From positions 1 through 37,962 of the forward strand of contig NZ_JANXRJ010000065.1 of NCBI RefSeq assembly GCF_025353065.1: a stretch of DNA of 37,962 nt, read 5' to 3'. This stretch comes from Lapillicoccus sp. GTDB taxonomy: Bacteria > Actinomycetota > Actinomycetes > Actinomycetales > Dermatophilaceae. Position 1 is the first letter of the stretch. The number at the start of each line of letters is the position of its first letter. Positions 17,968-27,503 of this stretch are shown here, piece after piece. A program made the position numbers and the translations under genes. The notes beneath the pieces were generated by a model. That model ran no database searches and was not told where the DNA came from. It worked only from the letters and a program-made list of their open reading frames with translations.

Positions 17968-18417
17968 TCAGCCGTTGCCGTTGCCGTAGACCCGGGTCGG
18001 GGCCACGAGCACTGCGGTGCGGCCCTGCTCGAGCATCGCCGCGTCGTAGGCGTCCCAGTCCTCGTGCCGGCCGCCGGCTGCGCCGAAGACCTCGCGCAGC
18101 AGCAGCCTCAGCTGCTCGGCGTCTGCGAGCCATGGCCGGGGATCGGCCGGACCGGCCAGCTCGGCAGGCCCCTCCACCGTCGCCCACTGCCAGCCGGAGC
18201 GGAAGGTCGCCGAGAGCTGAGGGCGCGCGCGGAGGTTGGTGAGCTTGACCCTGCCGTAGGTGACGAAGGCGAGGACCGGCTCGCCGGTCGCCGGGTGGGC
18301 CATCGTCCCGGCGTTGACGAGGGACGCCTGGACGGTGAGGTCGGCTCGCACGGTGGCGATGACGGCCAGCCCCGACTCACCGGCGGCCAGGCCGACCGCC
18401 TCCGCCAGAGTCGTCAT
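17968..18417 (-). CDS. PPOX-class (F420/FMN-dependent) oxidoreductase
   Basis: This is a 149-residue split-barrel flavin or F420-binding protein related to pyridoxamine-phosphate oxidase. Typical segments are GLAVIATVRADLTVQASLVNAG, PVLAFVTYGRVKLTNLRARP, LSATFRSGWQWATVEGPAEL and the C-terminal VLVAPTRVYGN. ATG 18417 overlaps the stop of the upstream SnoaL-like gene by 4 bp. It is the last gene of a three-gene minus-strand operon. The substrate is unknown; a redox reaction on a small organic molecule is likely from family. Confidence 0.9.
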   Translation of the reverse strand: MTTLAEAVGLAAGESGLAVIATVRADLTVQASLVNAGTMAHPATGEPVLAFVTYGRVKLTNLRARPQLSATFRSGWQWATVEGPAELAGPADPRPWLADAEQLRLLLREVFGAAGGRHEDWDAYDAAMLEQGRTAVLVAPTRVYGNGNG

Positions 18418-18791
18418 GAGGGGGCCACCGGCACCTGGTCGGGCGACTCGTAGCGGTCGACCGCGGCGAGCAGCCCGTCGCGGACCTCGAAGACGATCCA
18501 CGTGTCGGCGGGTGCGTCGGTCGGGGCCTGCACCGGTGCGTCGGCGGTGGTGCGCCGCCGCGCCCGCTCGTGCACGACGAGGCGGCCGCCTGCCGCGACG
18601 AGCGGGTGCTGCGGCTCGAGGGTGATCCCCGACCGGGTCAACCACGCCTGCAGGAGATCCGGCCCCTGGCCGGAGCCCCGCGGTCCCCCGACCGCGACGT
18701 CCGTGCGGCAGAGGGCTACGGCAGCCTCGATGTCCTTCGCGTTGACGGCGTCGTGCCACTGCCGGACCAGGGTCGCGTCAGAGTCAGACAT
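18414..18791 (-). CDS. SnoaL/NTF2-like protein
   Basis: This is a 125-residue single-domain protein with the NTF2 cone fold pattern: LVRQWHDAVNAKDIEAAVALCRTDVAVGGPRG at the N-terminus, GQGPDLLQAWLTRSG in the middle and WIVFEVRDGLLAAVDRYES at the end. Such proteins are isomerases, hydrolases or ligand-binding modules; nothing here decides which. ATG 18791 lies 8 bp inside the 3' end of the GNAT gene, and the stop overlaps the PPOX start. The three genes are therefore tightly coupled. Confidence 0.88.
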   Translation of the reverse strand: MSDSDATLVRQWHDAVNAKDIEAAVALCRTDVAVGGPRGSGQGPDLLQAWLTRSGITLEPQHPLVAAGGRLVVHERARRRTTADAPVQAPTDAPADTWIVFEVRDGLLAAVDRYESPDQVPVAPS

Positions 18792-19101
18792 CCGCGTCAC
18801 CGTCCCGCACGAGCGCCGCGTAGTCGGGGTGCCGTTCGATCCACGACGCGATGAAGGGGCAGAGCGGCACCACCTCGCGCTCGCCGCGGGCCTGGACGTC
18901 GTCCAGGGCGCCACGCGCGAGCACCGACCCGATGCCGGTGCCGCCGAACGCGGGATCCACCTCGGTGTGGGTGAAGACGATGACGTCGCTGCCGCTGGGC
19001 CGGTAGGCCGCGAAGCCGGCGACCTCGCCATCCACCCGCGCCTCGTAGCGGCTCGCACCGGGGTTGTCGGTCACGATCACCGGCGGGCTGGTCTCGCTCA
19101 T
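18784..19101 (-). CDS. Small GNAT-like acetyltransferase (NATD1/YjdJ type)
   Basis: This is a 105-residue minimal GNAT domain. The order is RYEARVDGEVAGFAAY, FTHTEVDPAFGGTGIGSVLARGALDDV (acetyl-CoA loop GGTGIGS) and VVPLCPFIASWIERHPDY, which is the signature end of the NATD1/YjdJ group. ATG 19101 has no Shine-Dalgarno sequence, and a CAGGAT -10 lies 6 nt upstream, so the mRNA is probably leaderless. It heads the operon with the SnoaL-like and PPOX genes and is divergent from the MOSC gene. Confidence 0.92.
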   Translation of the reverse strand: MSETSPPVIVTDNPGASRYEARVDGEVAGFAAYRPSGSDVIVFTHTEVDPAFGGTGIGSVLARGALDDVQARGEREVVPLCPFIASWIERHPDYAALVRDGDADV

Positions 19102-19107
19102 GGGTCG

Positions 19108-19138
19108 ATCCTGCCGCATCGCGCGAGATTCCTAGTCT
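19108..19138. promoter_or_regulatory. Divergent leaderless promoters: CAGGAT (minus) and TAGTCT (plus)
   Basis: CAGGAT (minus, 19113-19108) is 6 nt before the GNAT ATG. TAGTCT (plus, 19133-19138) is 6 nt before the MOSC ATG at 19145. Both fit NANNNT and leave no room for a leader. The two -10 boxes are only 19 bp apart, so the promoters must overlap. Confidence 0.5.
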
Positions 19139-19144
19139 GGTGGC

Positions 19145-19660
19145 ATGACGTCTGCTGACCCGACCTCGGGAGGGGTGACCGCTGCGGCCCCCGTGGTGAC
19201 CGCGATCCACCTCGCGCCCGGCACCCGGCTGCCGACGAGGTCTGTCCCCCGCGTCGAGGCTGAGGCGGGCCGTGGTCTGGTCGGTGACCGCTACCACGGC
19301 AGCCGGCACCGGCACGTGACGATCCAGTCGGCGCTCGACCTCCAGGCGGGCGCCGCCGATCTCGGCCGGCCGATCGACCCCGGTCTCACCCGGCGCAACC
19401 TGACGATCTCCGGTGGCCGGATCCCGACGAGACCGGGTGAGCCACTGTCGATCGGCGACGTGCAGCTCGAGGTCGTCCGCATCGCGGCGCCCTGCCGGCT
19501 GCTCGACGACGGCCTCGGCCCGGGGGCGGCGCGGGCGCTGCACAACCGGGGCGGGACCGTGTTCCGGCTCCTCACCTCCGGGACGATCAGCGTCGGTGAC
19601 GAGGTCGACCTCGCGCCGAATCAGTCGGGCGGGACTACGTCGGTAGGCGGGACGGAATAG
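19145..19660 (+). CDS. MOSC-domain protein
   Basis: This is a 171-residue protein with the MOSC (molybdenum cofactor sulfurase C-terminal) beta-barrel. VEAEAGRGLVGDRYHGSRHRHVTIQ, LTRRNLTISGGRIP and the conserved Cys in IAAPCRLLDDGLG are family hallmarks; that Cys may carry sulfur. Stand-alone MOSC proteins act in sulfur transfer or Mo-dependent detoxification, and the partner is unknown. A functional link to the molybdenum CO dehydrogenase 4 kb away is possible but not shown. Its 3' end overlaps the convergent DUF3224 gene by 40 bp. Confidence 0.92.
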   Translation: MTSADPTSGGVTAAAPVVTAIHLAPGTRLPTRSVPRVEAEAGRGLVGDRYHGSRHRHVTIQSALDLQAGAADLGRPIDPGLTRRNLTISGGRIPTRPGEPLSIGDVQLEVVRIAAPCRLLDDGLGPGAARALHNRGGTVFRLLTSGTISVGDEVDLAPNQSGGTTSVGGTE

Positions 19661-20052
19661 CTGAGCTCGTAGCGGTGGGAACCGTCCTCGTCGACCGTGA
19701 GCTCGAAGTCGCCTCTGATCCCGGCGAAGCCGCCGGTGCCGCTGCCCGGCACGACGGCGATGACCAGCGTCGGCTCGCCCGCGTCCATCACGCCCGAGTG
19801 CTGCAGGGCGAAGCGACCCTCGCGGTCGCCGATCCGGCCCTCGACGATCTCGACCACGACGTAACCGGCCGACCCCGTGCTCGGGTCGCCCGCGGACAGC
19901 ATCGCCCCGCGCGAGGTGGCCACGAGGTCGCCGTGGAACTCCTTGTCGAACTCGAAGCGGCCGAGGCCCTCCGGGTCGTTCGGACCATCTGGACCGTCGG
20001 CTGGTCGCAGGTCGATGGTGAAGGTGCCGGTCGCGTGCTCGTGGTGGGTCAT
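19621..20052 (-). CDS. DUF3224 family protein
   Basis: This 143-residue protein starts at ATG 20052, preceded by GAGAGGA. It matches the DUF3224 allene-oxide-cyclase-like barrel pattern: ATGTFTIDLRP at the start, then RFALQHSGVMDAGEP, VVPGSGTGGFAGIRGDFEL and GSHRYELSYSVP. The function is unknown. It lies 55 bp downstream of a VOC gene on the same strand and is likely co-transcribed. Its last 40 bp overlap the MOSC gene tail to tail. Confidence 0.93.
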   Translation of the reverse strand: MTHHEHATGTFTIDLRPADGPDGPNDPEGLGRFEFDKEFHGDLVATSRGAMLSAGDPSTGSAGYVVVEIVEGRIGDREGRFALQHSGVMDAGEPTLVIAVVPGSGTGGFAGIRGDFELTVDEDGSHRYELSYSVPPTDVVPPD

Positions 20053-20107
20053 CGCCGTCCTCTCGTGTGTGTGTCTCGTGCGTTCGTTCGTCCCGTCGAG
20101 GCCGCCG

Positions 20108-20512
20108 TCAGCCCCAGTTCTTGGCGTCCGTGAGGCAGAACGGGTGGCCGGCCGGGTCGAGCAGCACCCGCCAGGTCTCACCCGTCTGGTCGTCCGGCAC
20201 GCTGGCCCCGAGCTCCACGCAGCGCGCCTCCATCGCGGGGATGTCGTCGACGGCGAGGTCGAAGTGGAACTGTTTGGTACCAGCGGGATTCGGCCAGGCC
20301 GGCGGCTCGTAGTCCGGCACCAGGCCGAAGCCGAGGGCGCTGGACGGACCGGTGAGCATCGCATACTCGTCCTCGACGGCGGCGACGTCCCACCCGAGGA
20401 GGGCGCTCCAGAAGACCGCCTCTGCACGCGGGTCGGCGCAGTCCAGGGTGACCATCGCGAGGCGCGCGGTGGGGGAGCCGGTCGTGGTGGCGGGGGATGT
20501 GTCGGTGGTCAT
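20108..20512 (-). CDS. VOC (glyoxalase/dioxygenase-fold) family protein
   Basis: This is a 134-residue VOC domain protein. ATG 20512 follows AAGGAG. Hallmarks are LAMVTLDCADPRAEAVFWSALLGW, QFHFDLAVDDIPAMEARCVELGA and WRVLLDPAGHPFCLT. Members bind a metal or small ligand and include resistance proteins and lyases; this one cannot be assigned. It is probably the first gene of a two-gene unit with DUF3224. A long hairpin separates it from the upstream SLATT gene. Confidence 0.92.
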   Translation of the reverse strand: MTTDTSPATTTGSPTARLAMVTLDCADPRAEAVFWSALLGWDVAAVEDEYAMLTGPSSALGFGLVPDYEPPAWPNPAGTKQFHFDLAVDDIPAMEARCVELGASVPDDQTGETWRVLLDPAGHPFCLTDAKNWG

Positions 20513-20614
20513 GTCGTGCTCCTTGCCATGGCGGTGATTGCCCCAGCCTCCCGCAGGGCCGCTCCGTGCGGCTAGGAGAAACGCGGCACGATTAATCGCC
20601 GCCCGGCCCATCCC

Positions 20615-20668
20615 CCCGGATTGGGGTGAGAACGCGCTCTCGATGACGCGTTCTCACCTCAATCCGGG
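20615..20668. terminator. Long hairpin, 22-bp arms with one mismatch
   Basis: The left arm (20615-20636) and right arm (20647-20668) pair at 21 of 22 positions around a 10-nt loop CTCTCGATGA. It lies between the SLATT gene and the downstream VOC gene. The SLATT stop codon (20659-20661) is inside the right arm. It would terminate in both directions, and it could equally be a copy of a dispersed palindromic element. Confidence 0.8.
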
Positions 20669-21207
20669 ACGGGCGGGGCCTCCGGCCACTGGCGAAACTC
20701 CTCGGGCCAGAAGGCCCGGTCGGCGGCCTTCTGGGATGACCAGATTCGTTGTGGCACCTGCGGGGTCGCGGCCGAGGTCTCGTCGTAGTCGCCGCGGATC
20801 GTGTCGAGCGTCCCGACGAAGGTCGCGTCGGGCAGCGGCCCCAGGGCGCCGAGCTCGCCGAGCTCGCGCCGGATCGACCCGAACCTGCGCGCCGCGGTCT
20901 CGTGGGCGATCCGTCGGTCGTCCAGCCGGAGGAAGGTCTGCAGGGCGGTGAGCAGGGCCGCGACGAGGCTGGCCAGCGCGATGAGCACCCGGTGGTCGGC
21001 GGCGACGTCCGCGACGACGGCCGAGCCGGCTGCGAACCCGAGTACGACCGCCGGCACGCCCAGCCAGAGGAACAGGGAGCGTGACCGGGTGGCCGCGCGG
21101 GCGTGGGCGAGCTGGGCGCGCCGGGCCCGGCGATACCACGCGAGGGTGAGGTGGCGGGCGCCCTCGTCGGGGTCAGGACTCGGGCTCTGTTGTGGGCGCG
21201 TCGTCAT
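20659..21207 (-). CDS. SLATT-domain two-TM membrane protein
   Basis: This 182-residue protein starts at ATG 21207. After a polar start it has HLTLAWYRRARRAQLAHARAA, then two hydrophobic helices (SLFLWLGVPAVVLGFAAGSA and HRVLIALASLVAALLTALQTF), followed by LRLDDRRIAHETAARRFGSIRRELGEL. This is the SLATT/DUF4231 pattern of predicted pore-forming effectors found with nucleotide-signalling defence genes. No nucleotidyltransferase, SLOG or nuclease partner is adjacent, so it is an orphan here. A CAGACT -10 is 6 nt upstream. The stop lies inside a long hairpin. Confidence 0.8.
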   Translation of the reverse strand: MTTRPQQSPSPDPDEGARHLTLAWYRRARRAQLAHARAATRSRSLFLWLGVPAVVLGFAAGSAVVADVAADHRVLIALASLVAALLTALQTFLRLDDRRIAHETAARRFGSIRRELGELGALGPLPDATFVGTLDTIRGDYDETSAATPQVPQRIWSSQKAADRAFWPEEFRQWPEAPPVPD

Positions 21208-21213
21208 GGCCAC

Positions 21214-21219
21214 AGTCTG
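21214..21219 (-). promoter_or_regulatory. Candidate -10 (CAGACT) for the SLATT gene
   Basis: CAGACT on the minus strand ends 6 nt before the ATG at 21207, and no ribosome binding site is visible. The spacing is that of a leaderless actinobacterial promoter. Confidence 0.4.
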
Positions 21220-21255
21220 TCGGGCCGCACCGACGCCCGGGTCGCCACGAGAGCC

Positions 21256-21305
21256 CTTGCGTCCGCACGGACGGGACACTGGTGTCGCGTCGGCGCGGAC
21301 GCAAG
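21256..21305. promoter_or_regulatory. 11-bp inverted repeat in the SLATT/methyltransferase divergent promoter
   Basis: CTTGCGTCCGC (21256-21266) and GCGGACGCAAG (21295-21305) are exact inverted copies separated by 28 bp. The right arm sits at the expected -35 position of the plus-strand promoter (-10 TAGGGT at 21318). It is a candidate shared operator or looping site. Confidence 0.5.
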
Positions 21306-21317
21306 CAGTCTCCCTCG

Positions 21318-21323
21318 TAGGGT
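21318..21323 (+). promoter_or_regulatory. Candidate -10 (TAGGGT) for the methyltransferase gene
   Basis: TAGGGT ends 7 nt before the GTG start at 21331, and there is no ribosome binding site. This is leaderless spacing. Confidence 0.45.
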
Positions 21324-21330
21324 CAGCCGC

Positions 21331-22053
21331 GTGGCGGACGACATCTTCGAGCACCCGCGCCTCGTCGCGATCTACGACGTCCTCGACCCCGACCGCAGCG
21401 ACCTCGAGGTGTACGCCGCGCTGACAACCGAGCTCGGCGCCCGCCTCGTGCTCGATATCGGTTGCGGCACAGGCTCATTCGCCCTCATGCTCGCTGGCAC
21501 CGGCCTCGAGGTCACCGGGGTCGACCCGGCCGGCGGCTCGATCGCGGTGGCCCGTTCGAAGCCCGGCGCCGACCGGGTGCGTTGGGTCCACGGCGTCGCG
21601 CGGGACCTCCCCCCGCTCCAGGTCGACCTCGCGACGATGACCGCCAATGTCGCCCAGACCATCGTCGACCCGGCCGACTGGTCGGCGACCCTCGCCGGCG
21701 CCCGCGAGGCCCTCCGACCGGGAGGCCACCTCGTCCTCGAGACCCGAGACCCGGCATACCGGGGGTGGGAGGAGTGGACGCGCGAGGCCTCCACTGCCAC
21801 CACCGAGATCCCCGGCGACCGGGTCCGGACGTGGGTCGAGCTGACCGACGTCCGCCTGCCCCTGGTGAGCTTCCGGCATACCTGGGTCTTCGCCTCCGAC
21901 GGCGAGGTGCTGACCTCCGACTCGACTCTCCGCTTCCGTGAGCAGGATGAGGTGACAACGGATCTCGTCGAGCACGGCTTCGTCGTGGACGAGGTCCGAG
22001 ACGCTCCCGACCGCCCCGGCCGCGAGCTGGTCTTCGTCGCCCGCCGCCACTGA
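21331..22053 (+). CDS. Class I SAM-dependent methyltransferase
   Basis: This is a 240-residue small-molecule methyltransferase. GTG 21331 is chosen because a -10 lies 7 nt upstream and the protein then opens with ADDIFEHPRLVAIYDVLDPDRSD, typical of the family. SAM motif I is VLDIGCGTGSFALMLA, motif II is VTGVDPAGGSIAVAR, and motif VI is LRPGGHLVLETRDP. The C-terminal half (VSFRHTWVFASDGEVLTSDSTLRFRE) resembles actinobacterial ubiE/biotin-type methyltransferases. The substrate is unknown. It is divergent from the SLATT gene. Confidence 0.9.
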   Translation: MADDIFEHPRLVAIYDVLDPDRSDLEVYAALTTELGARLVLDIGCGTGSFALMLAGTGLEVTGVDPAGGSIAVARSKPGADRVRWVHGVARDLPPLQVDLATMTANVAQTIVDPADWSATLAGAREALRPGGHLVLETRDPAYRGWEEWTREASTATTEIPGDRVRTWVELTDVRLPLVSFRHTWVFASDGEVLTSDSTLRFREQDEVTTDLVEHGFVVDEVRDAPDRPGRELVFVARRH

Positions 22054-22080
22054 CCACCCTGCCACTGACCACCCCGCCGC

Positions 22081-22086
22081 TACCGT
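22081..22086 (+). promoter_or_regulatory. Candidate -10 (TACCGT) for the YjbR-like gene
   Basis: TACCGT ends 6 nt before ATG 22093, and no Shine-Dalgarno sequence is present. It is only 28 bp past the methyltransferase stop, so it would be an internal promoter. Confidence 0.4.
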
Positions 22087-22092
22087 GGCCCC

Positions 22093-22497
22093 ATGCCGCA
22101 CCCGCAGATGTTCCGCGACGACGACCCGCTCCTCGCCCGCGTCCGGGAGATCGCGACGACGTTCCCGGGGGCGGCCGAGAAGATCTCCCACGGGCGGCCC
22201 AACTTCTTCACGACGAAGGTCTTCGTCTACTTCGGCGGCTCCCAGAAGGTCGACGGCGAATGGGTCAGCCACGAGGCGTCCGTCCTCGTGCTGCCCGACG
22301 CGACGGAGCGCGAGGTGCTGCTGGGCGACCCGCGCGTCTACGTGCCCGCCTACCTCGGGCCCTCCGGCTGGATCGGGTTCGAGCTGCCGACCCTCCGGGC
22401 CGCGAAGGCGAGGTGGGCCGAGGTCGTCGAGCTGATCGACGCGTCCTACCGCAACACGGCGGGGAAACGGCACGTCGCCGAGCTGCTGGCCCGCTGA
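22093..22497 (+). CDS. MmcQ/YjbR family protein
   Basis: This is a 134-residue protein of the MmcQ/YjbR fold (double-stranded DNA-binding-like). The key stretches are FPGAAEKISHGRPNFFTTKVFVYFGG, EASVLVLPDATEREVLLGDPRVYVPAYLG and the C-terminal LIDASYRNTAGKRHVAELL. The family's role is poorly known; DNA binding is suggested by fold only. It lies 39 bp after the methyltransferase and may be co-transcribed with it or use its own leaderless promoter. Confidence 0.92.
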   Translation: MPHPQMFRDDDPLLARVREIATTFPGAAEKISHGRPNFFTTKVFVYFGGSQKVDGEWVSHEASVLVLPDATEREVLLGDPRVYVPAYLGPSGWIGFELPTLRAAKARWAEVVELIDASYRNTAGKRHVAELLAR

Positions 22498-22506
22498 CCC
22501 GATGGC

Positions 22507-22530
22507 CGACCTCAGCGATCGCTGAGGTCG
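22507..22530. terminator. Perfect 24-bp palindrome after the YjbR-like gene
   Basis: The sequence reads identically on both strands from 22507 to 22530, centred on GCGATCGC, with arms CGACCTCAGCGA/TCGCTGAGGTCG. It starts 9 nt after the stop at 22497. It may act as a terminator (hairpin with a minimal loop) or as a protein-binding site. Confidence 0.6.
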
Positions 22531-22569
22531 CCGTTGACGCGGGGCACGGCAGCGGCCATCGTGTGCGGG

Positions 22570-23112
22570 ATGACGTCGTCCGGCGGTCGCTCGCACGGCC
22601 CAGCGGTCCGTGTCTGGCACGCGCTGTGTGCCCTGGGGATGGTCGGGATGGTCCTCCCGGCGCCCCTGTGGTTTCCTCGGGCAGCGTTCTTGCTGTTCGC
22701 TGCCGGGGTCGTCTGGTGTGGCGTGAGAGGCCGTCGGGAGGGTGCCGACAGTGGTGACCGCGCGGCATACCTCGGCCTGGGGGTGTGCTGCCTCGCCATG
22801 GCCGTCATGCTCGTGCCCGCCCTCGACTGGGTCGTGGGGAGCGCCGGAGCCGGTATGCCGGTCGCCCCCGTCGGGCACGCGGCCATGCGGATGTCGTCCG
22901 GCGCGGGCGGCCCGACCGCCCACGCCTCCGTCCCGACCGCCCTGCTGGTGGTGCTGGCCCTCGCACTGACCGTGGTGAGCCTGCGCGCCGTGGCCCGGTC
23001 AGCCGCCTCGGTCCGCAACGGATCGGGGCACGCTGCCCGCGCCGAGGCCTTGGCCGAGGCGCTGCTGGCGGCCGCGATGGCGGCCATGCTCGCGATCACG
23101 GCCAGCCCCTGA
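22570..23112 (+). CDS. DUF5134 family membrane protein
   Basis: This is a 180-residue predicted inner-membrane protein with about five hydrophobic segments: VRVWHALCALGMVGMVLPAP, AAFLLFAAGVVWCGV, YLGLGVCCLAMAVMLVP, VPTALLVVLALALTVVSL and ALLAAAMAAMLAITA. The opening VWHALCALGMVGM and the Met/His-rich loop (GMPVAPVGHAAMRM) suit DUF5134, which is often near copper or heme genes; no such genes are seen here. ATG 22570 is used; TTG 22534 is in frame but would add a non-hydrophobic leader. Confidence 0.82.
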   Translation: MTSSGGRSHGPAVRVWHALCALGMVGMVLPAPLWFPRAAFLLFAAGVVWCGVRGRREGADSGDRAAYLGLGVCCLAMAVMLVPALDWVVGSAGAGMPVAPVGHAAMRMSSGAGGPTAHASVPTALLVVLALALTVVSLRAVARSAASVRNGSGHAARAEALAEALLAAAMAAMLAITASP

Positions 23113-23119
23113 CCGCACC

Positions 23120-23125
23120 TAGTCT
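23120..23125 (+). promoter_or_regulatory. Candidate -10 (TAGTCT) upstream of the DUF2568 remnant
   Basis: TAGTCT lies 8 bp after the DUF5134 stop and about 50 bp before the DUF2568 start. It is identical to the -10 proposed for the MOSC gene. Confidence 0.35.
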
Positions 23126-23173
23126 GAAACGAGAGCAGTGCTCTTGACGGTGGGCCCGAGCCGGGGCAGGATC

Positions 23174-23451
23174 ATGGCAATGGGCAGCATCACGTTCCGG
23201 GACGTCGCGTACTTCCTGGCCGAGGTCGCCGTCTACGTGGCCGTGGTGTGGTGGGGCTTCAGCCGCCGTCCCCTCAGTCGCCCGTTGGGGTCTCGGGGTC
23301 GGGCTCCTCGCGGTCTTCGCCGTCAGCTTGGGGAGTGTGTGCGGCGACCGGTGCCTCGCTACCGCTGCACGGGTGGCTCGGCACGGCGTTCCGCGTCGTC
23401 TGGTTCGGTCTCGGGCTGGCGGCGGCCGTCTCGCTCGTTGCTGCCCGCTGA
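23174..23451 (+). pseudogene. DUF2568 (YrdB-like) membrane protein, multiply frameshifted
   Basis: The N-terminus (ATG 23174 or 23180) reads SITFRDVAYFLAEVAVYVAVVWWGFSRR and the C-terminus reads ATGASLPLHGWLGTAFRVVWFGLGLAAAVSLVAAR, the clear start and end of a DUF2568 protein of about 115 residues. Between 23270 and 23345 the homologous reading moves through all three frames (SPVGVSG, then VGLLAVFAVS, then WGVCAATG). About three indels are needed, several in G-runs. It is a genuine decaying gene or a poorly read GC-rich stretch. It lies immediately upstream of the cox operon. Confidence 0.78.
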
Positions 23452-23550
23452 ACGCCGCCGCCGCGCCGAGCTTCCCGCCGCCGAGCCTCCCGGCGTCGAG
23501 CGCGACGAGCTGACCGACGCGCCCTCATCAACCTTTCGCTTAGCCCCCCG

Positions 23551-23580
23551 TTGACGGGCCGGACCGACAGGGGCGACAGT
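23551..23580 (+). promoter_or_regulatory. Candidate promoter of the cox operon (TTGACG-N18-GACAGT)
   Basis: TTGACG at 23551-23556 and GACAGT at 23575-23580 are 18 bp apart. A start site near 23587 would leave a leader of about 33 nt containing GGAGGAGCG before the coxM ATG at 23620. Confidence 0.45.
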
Positions 23581-23619
23581 GACCCCGAAGGACACCGCCG
23601 TCCGTGGAGGAGCGACCCC

Positions 23620-24549
23620 ATGCAGGTCCCAGCACCGTTCGAGTACGAGCGGGCCACCAGCGTCGACCACGCGATCGGGCTCCTCGAGCGCCTCGGCGAC
23701 GAGGCCCGGCTCGTGGCCGGCGGGCACAGCCTCATCCCGATGATGAAGCTGCGCCTGACCGACCTCGAGTACCTCATCGACATCAACGACCTCCACGACG
23801 AGCTCGGCTACGTCCGGATGGGCACGGACGAGGTCCGCATCGGGGCCATGACCCGGCACCGCGAGCTCCTCGAGTCGGCCGAGCTCGCCGCCCTCTTCCC
23901 GATCTTCGCCGACGCCGAGGCGGTCATCGCCGACCCGGTCGTGCGCAACCGCGGGACCATCGGCGGCTCGCTCTGCCAGGCGGATCCGTCGGAGGACCTG
24001 TCGGCGGTCTGCACGACGCTCGACGCCTCGTGCGTCATCCAGGGCTCGGGCGGGCAGCGGGTCGTGTCGATGGAGGACTTCCACCACGGGCCCTACGAGA
24101 CCGCGGTGGGGCACGACGAGATGCTCATCGAGATCCGGATCCCGGTGCGCAGCGGTGGCTCGAGCGCCTACGCCAAGGTCGAGCGCCGGGCCGGCGACTG
24201 GGCGGTCACCTCGGTCGGCAGCGCGGTCTGGATGGACGGGCCGGTGATCACGGCCGCTCGCGTGGGTCTGGCCGCGGTCGGCCCCAACACGACCGGCATA
24301 CCGGCGATCTCCGAGGCGATGCGGGGGCAGGTGCCCTCCGAGGAGCTCTATGCCCGGGCGGGGGCGATCGCCGCGGAGAGCTGCTCACCGACCACGGACA
24401 ACCGCGGCACCGCGGACTACAAGCGGCACCTGGCCGACGAGCTCACGCGGCGCACCCTCCGGCGGGCGGTCGAGCGGATCACGGCCGGGCTCGAGGGCGA
24501 CGCAGCCACCACCCACAGCAACACCAATGACAGCGACGGGAGAGCCTGA
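23620..24549 (+). CDS. coxM: Carbon monoxide dehydrogenase, FAD-binding medium subunit
   Basis: This is the 309-residue flavoprotein subunit of the CoxMSL molybdenum hydroxylase. It takes electrons from the Fe-S subunit and passes them to the respiratory quinone pool. ATG 23620 follows GGAGGA. The FAD pyrophosphate motifs AGGHS (33-37) and TIGGS (113-117) are both present at the expected positions, followed by the C-terminal domain (KVERRAGDWAVTSVGSAVW). The gene order M-S-L matches classic form I operons. The coxS ATG follows 1 bp after its stop. GIP is encoded GGC ATA CCG with the very rare ATA codon at 24298. Confidence 0.95.
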   Translation: MQVPAPFEYERATSVDHAIGLLERLGDEARLVAGGHSLIPMMKLRLTDLEYLIDINDLHDELGYVRMGTDEVRIGAMTRHRELLESAELAALFPIFADAEAVIADPVVRNRGTIGGSLCQADPSEDLSAVCTTLDASCVIQGSGGQRVVSMEDFHHGPYETAVGHDEMLIEIRIPVRSGGSSAYAKVERRAGDWAVTSVGSAVWMDGPVITAARVGLAAVGPNTTGIPAISEAMRGQVPSEELYARAGAIAAESCSPTTDNRGTADYKRHLADELTRRTLRRAVERITAGLEGDAATTHSNTNDSDGRA

Positions 24550-24550
24550 C

Positions 24551-27480
<2,930 letters not shown>

Positions 27481-27503
27481 ACGGCCGACGTCAGGAGCGA
27501 GCC

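Noticed and set aside
17968..18759. A longer form of the PPOX gene starting at 18759
   Set aside because: The added N-terminus is the wrong-frame reading of the SnoaL-like gene. ATG 18417 gives the expected family length and an ATGA overlap.
22515..22522. GCGATCGC as a HIP1-type iterated palindrome
   Set aside because: It was noticed only as the centre of a larger palindrome. HIP1 enrichment is a cyanobacterial feature and nothing supports it here.
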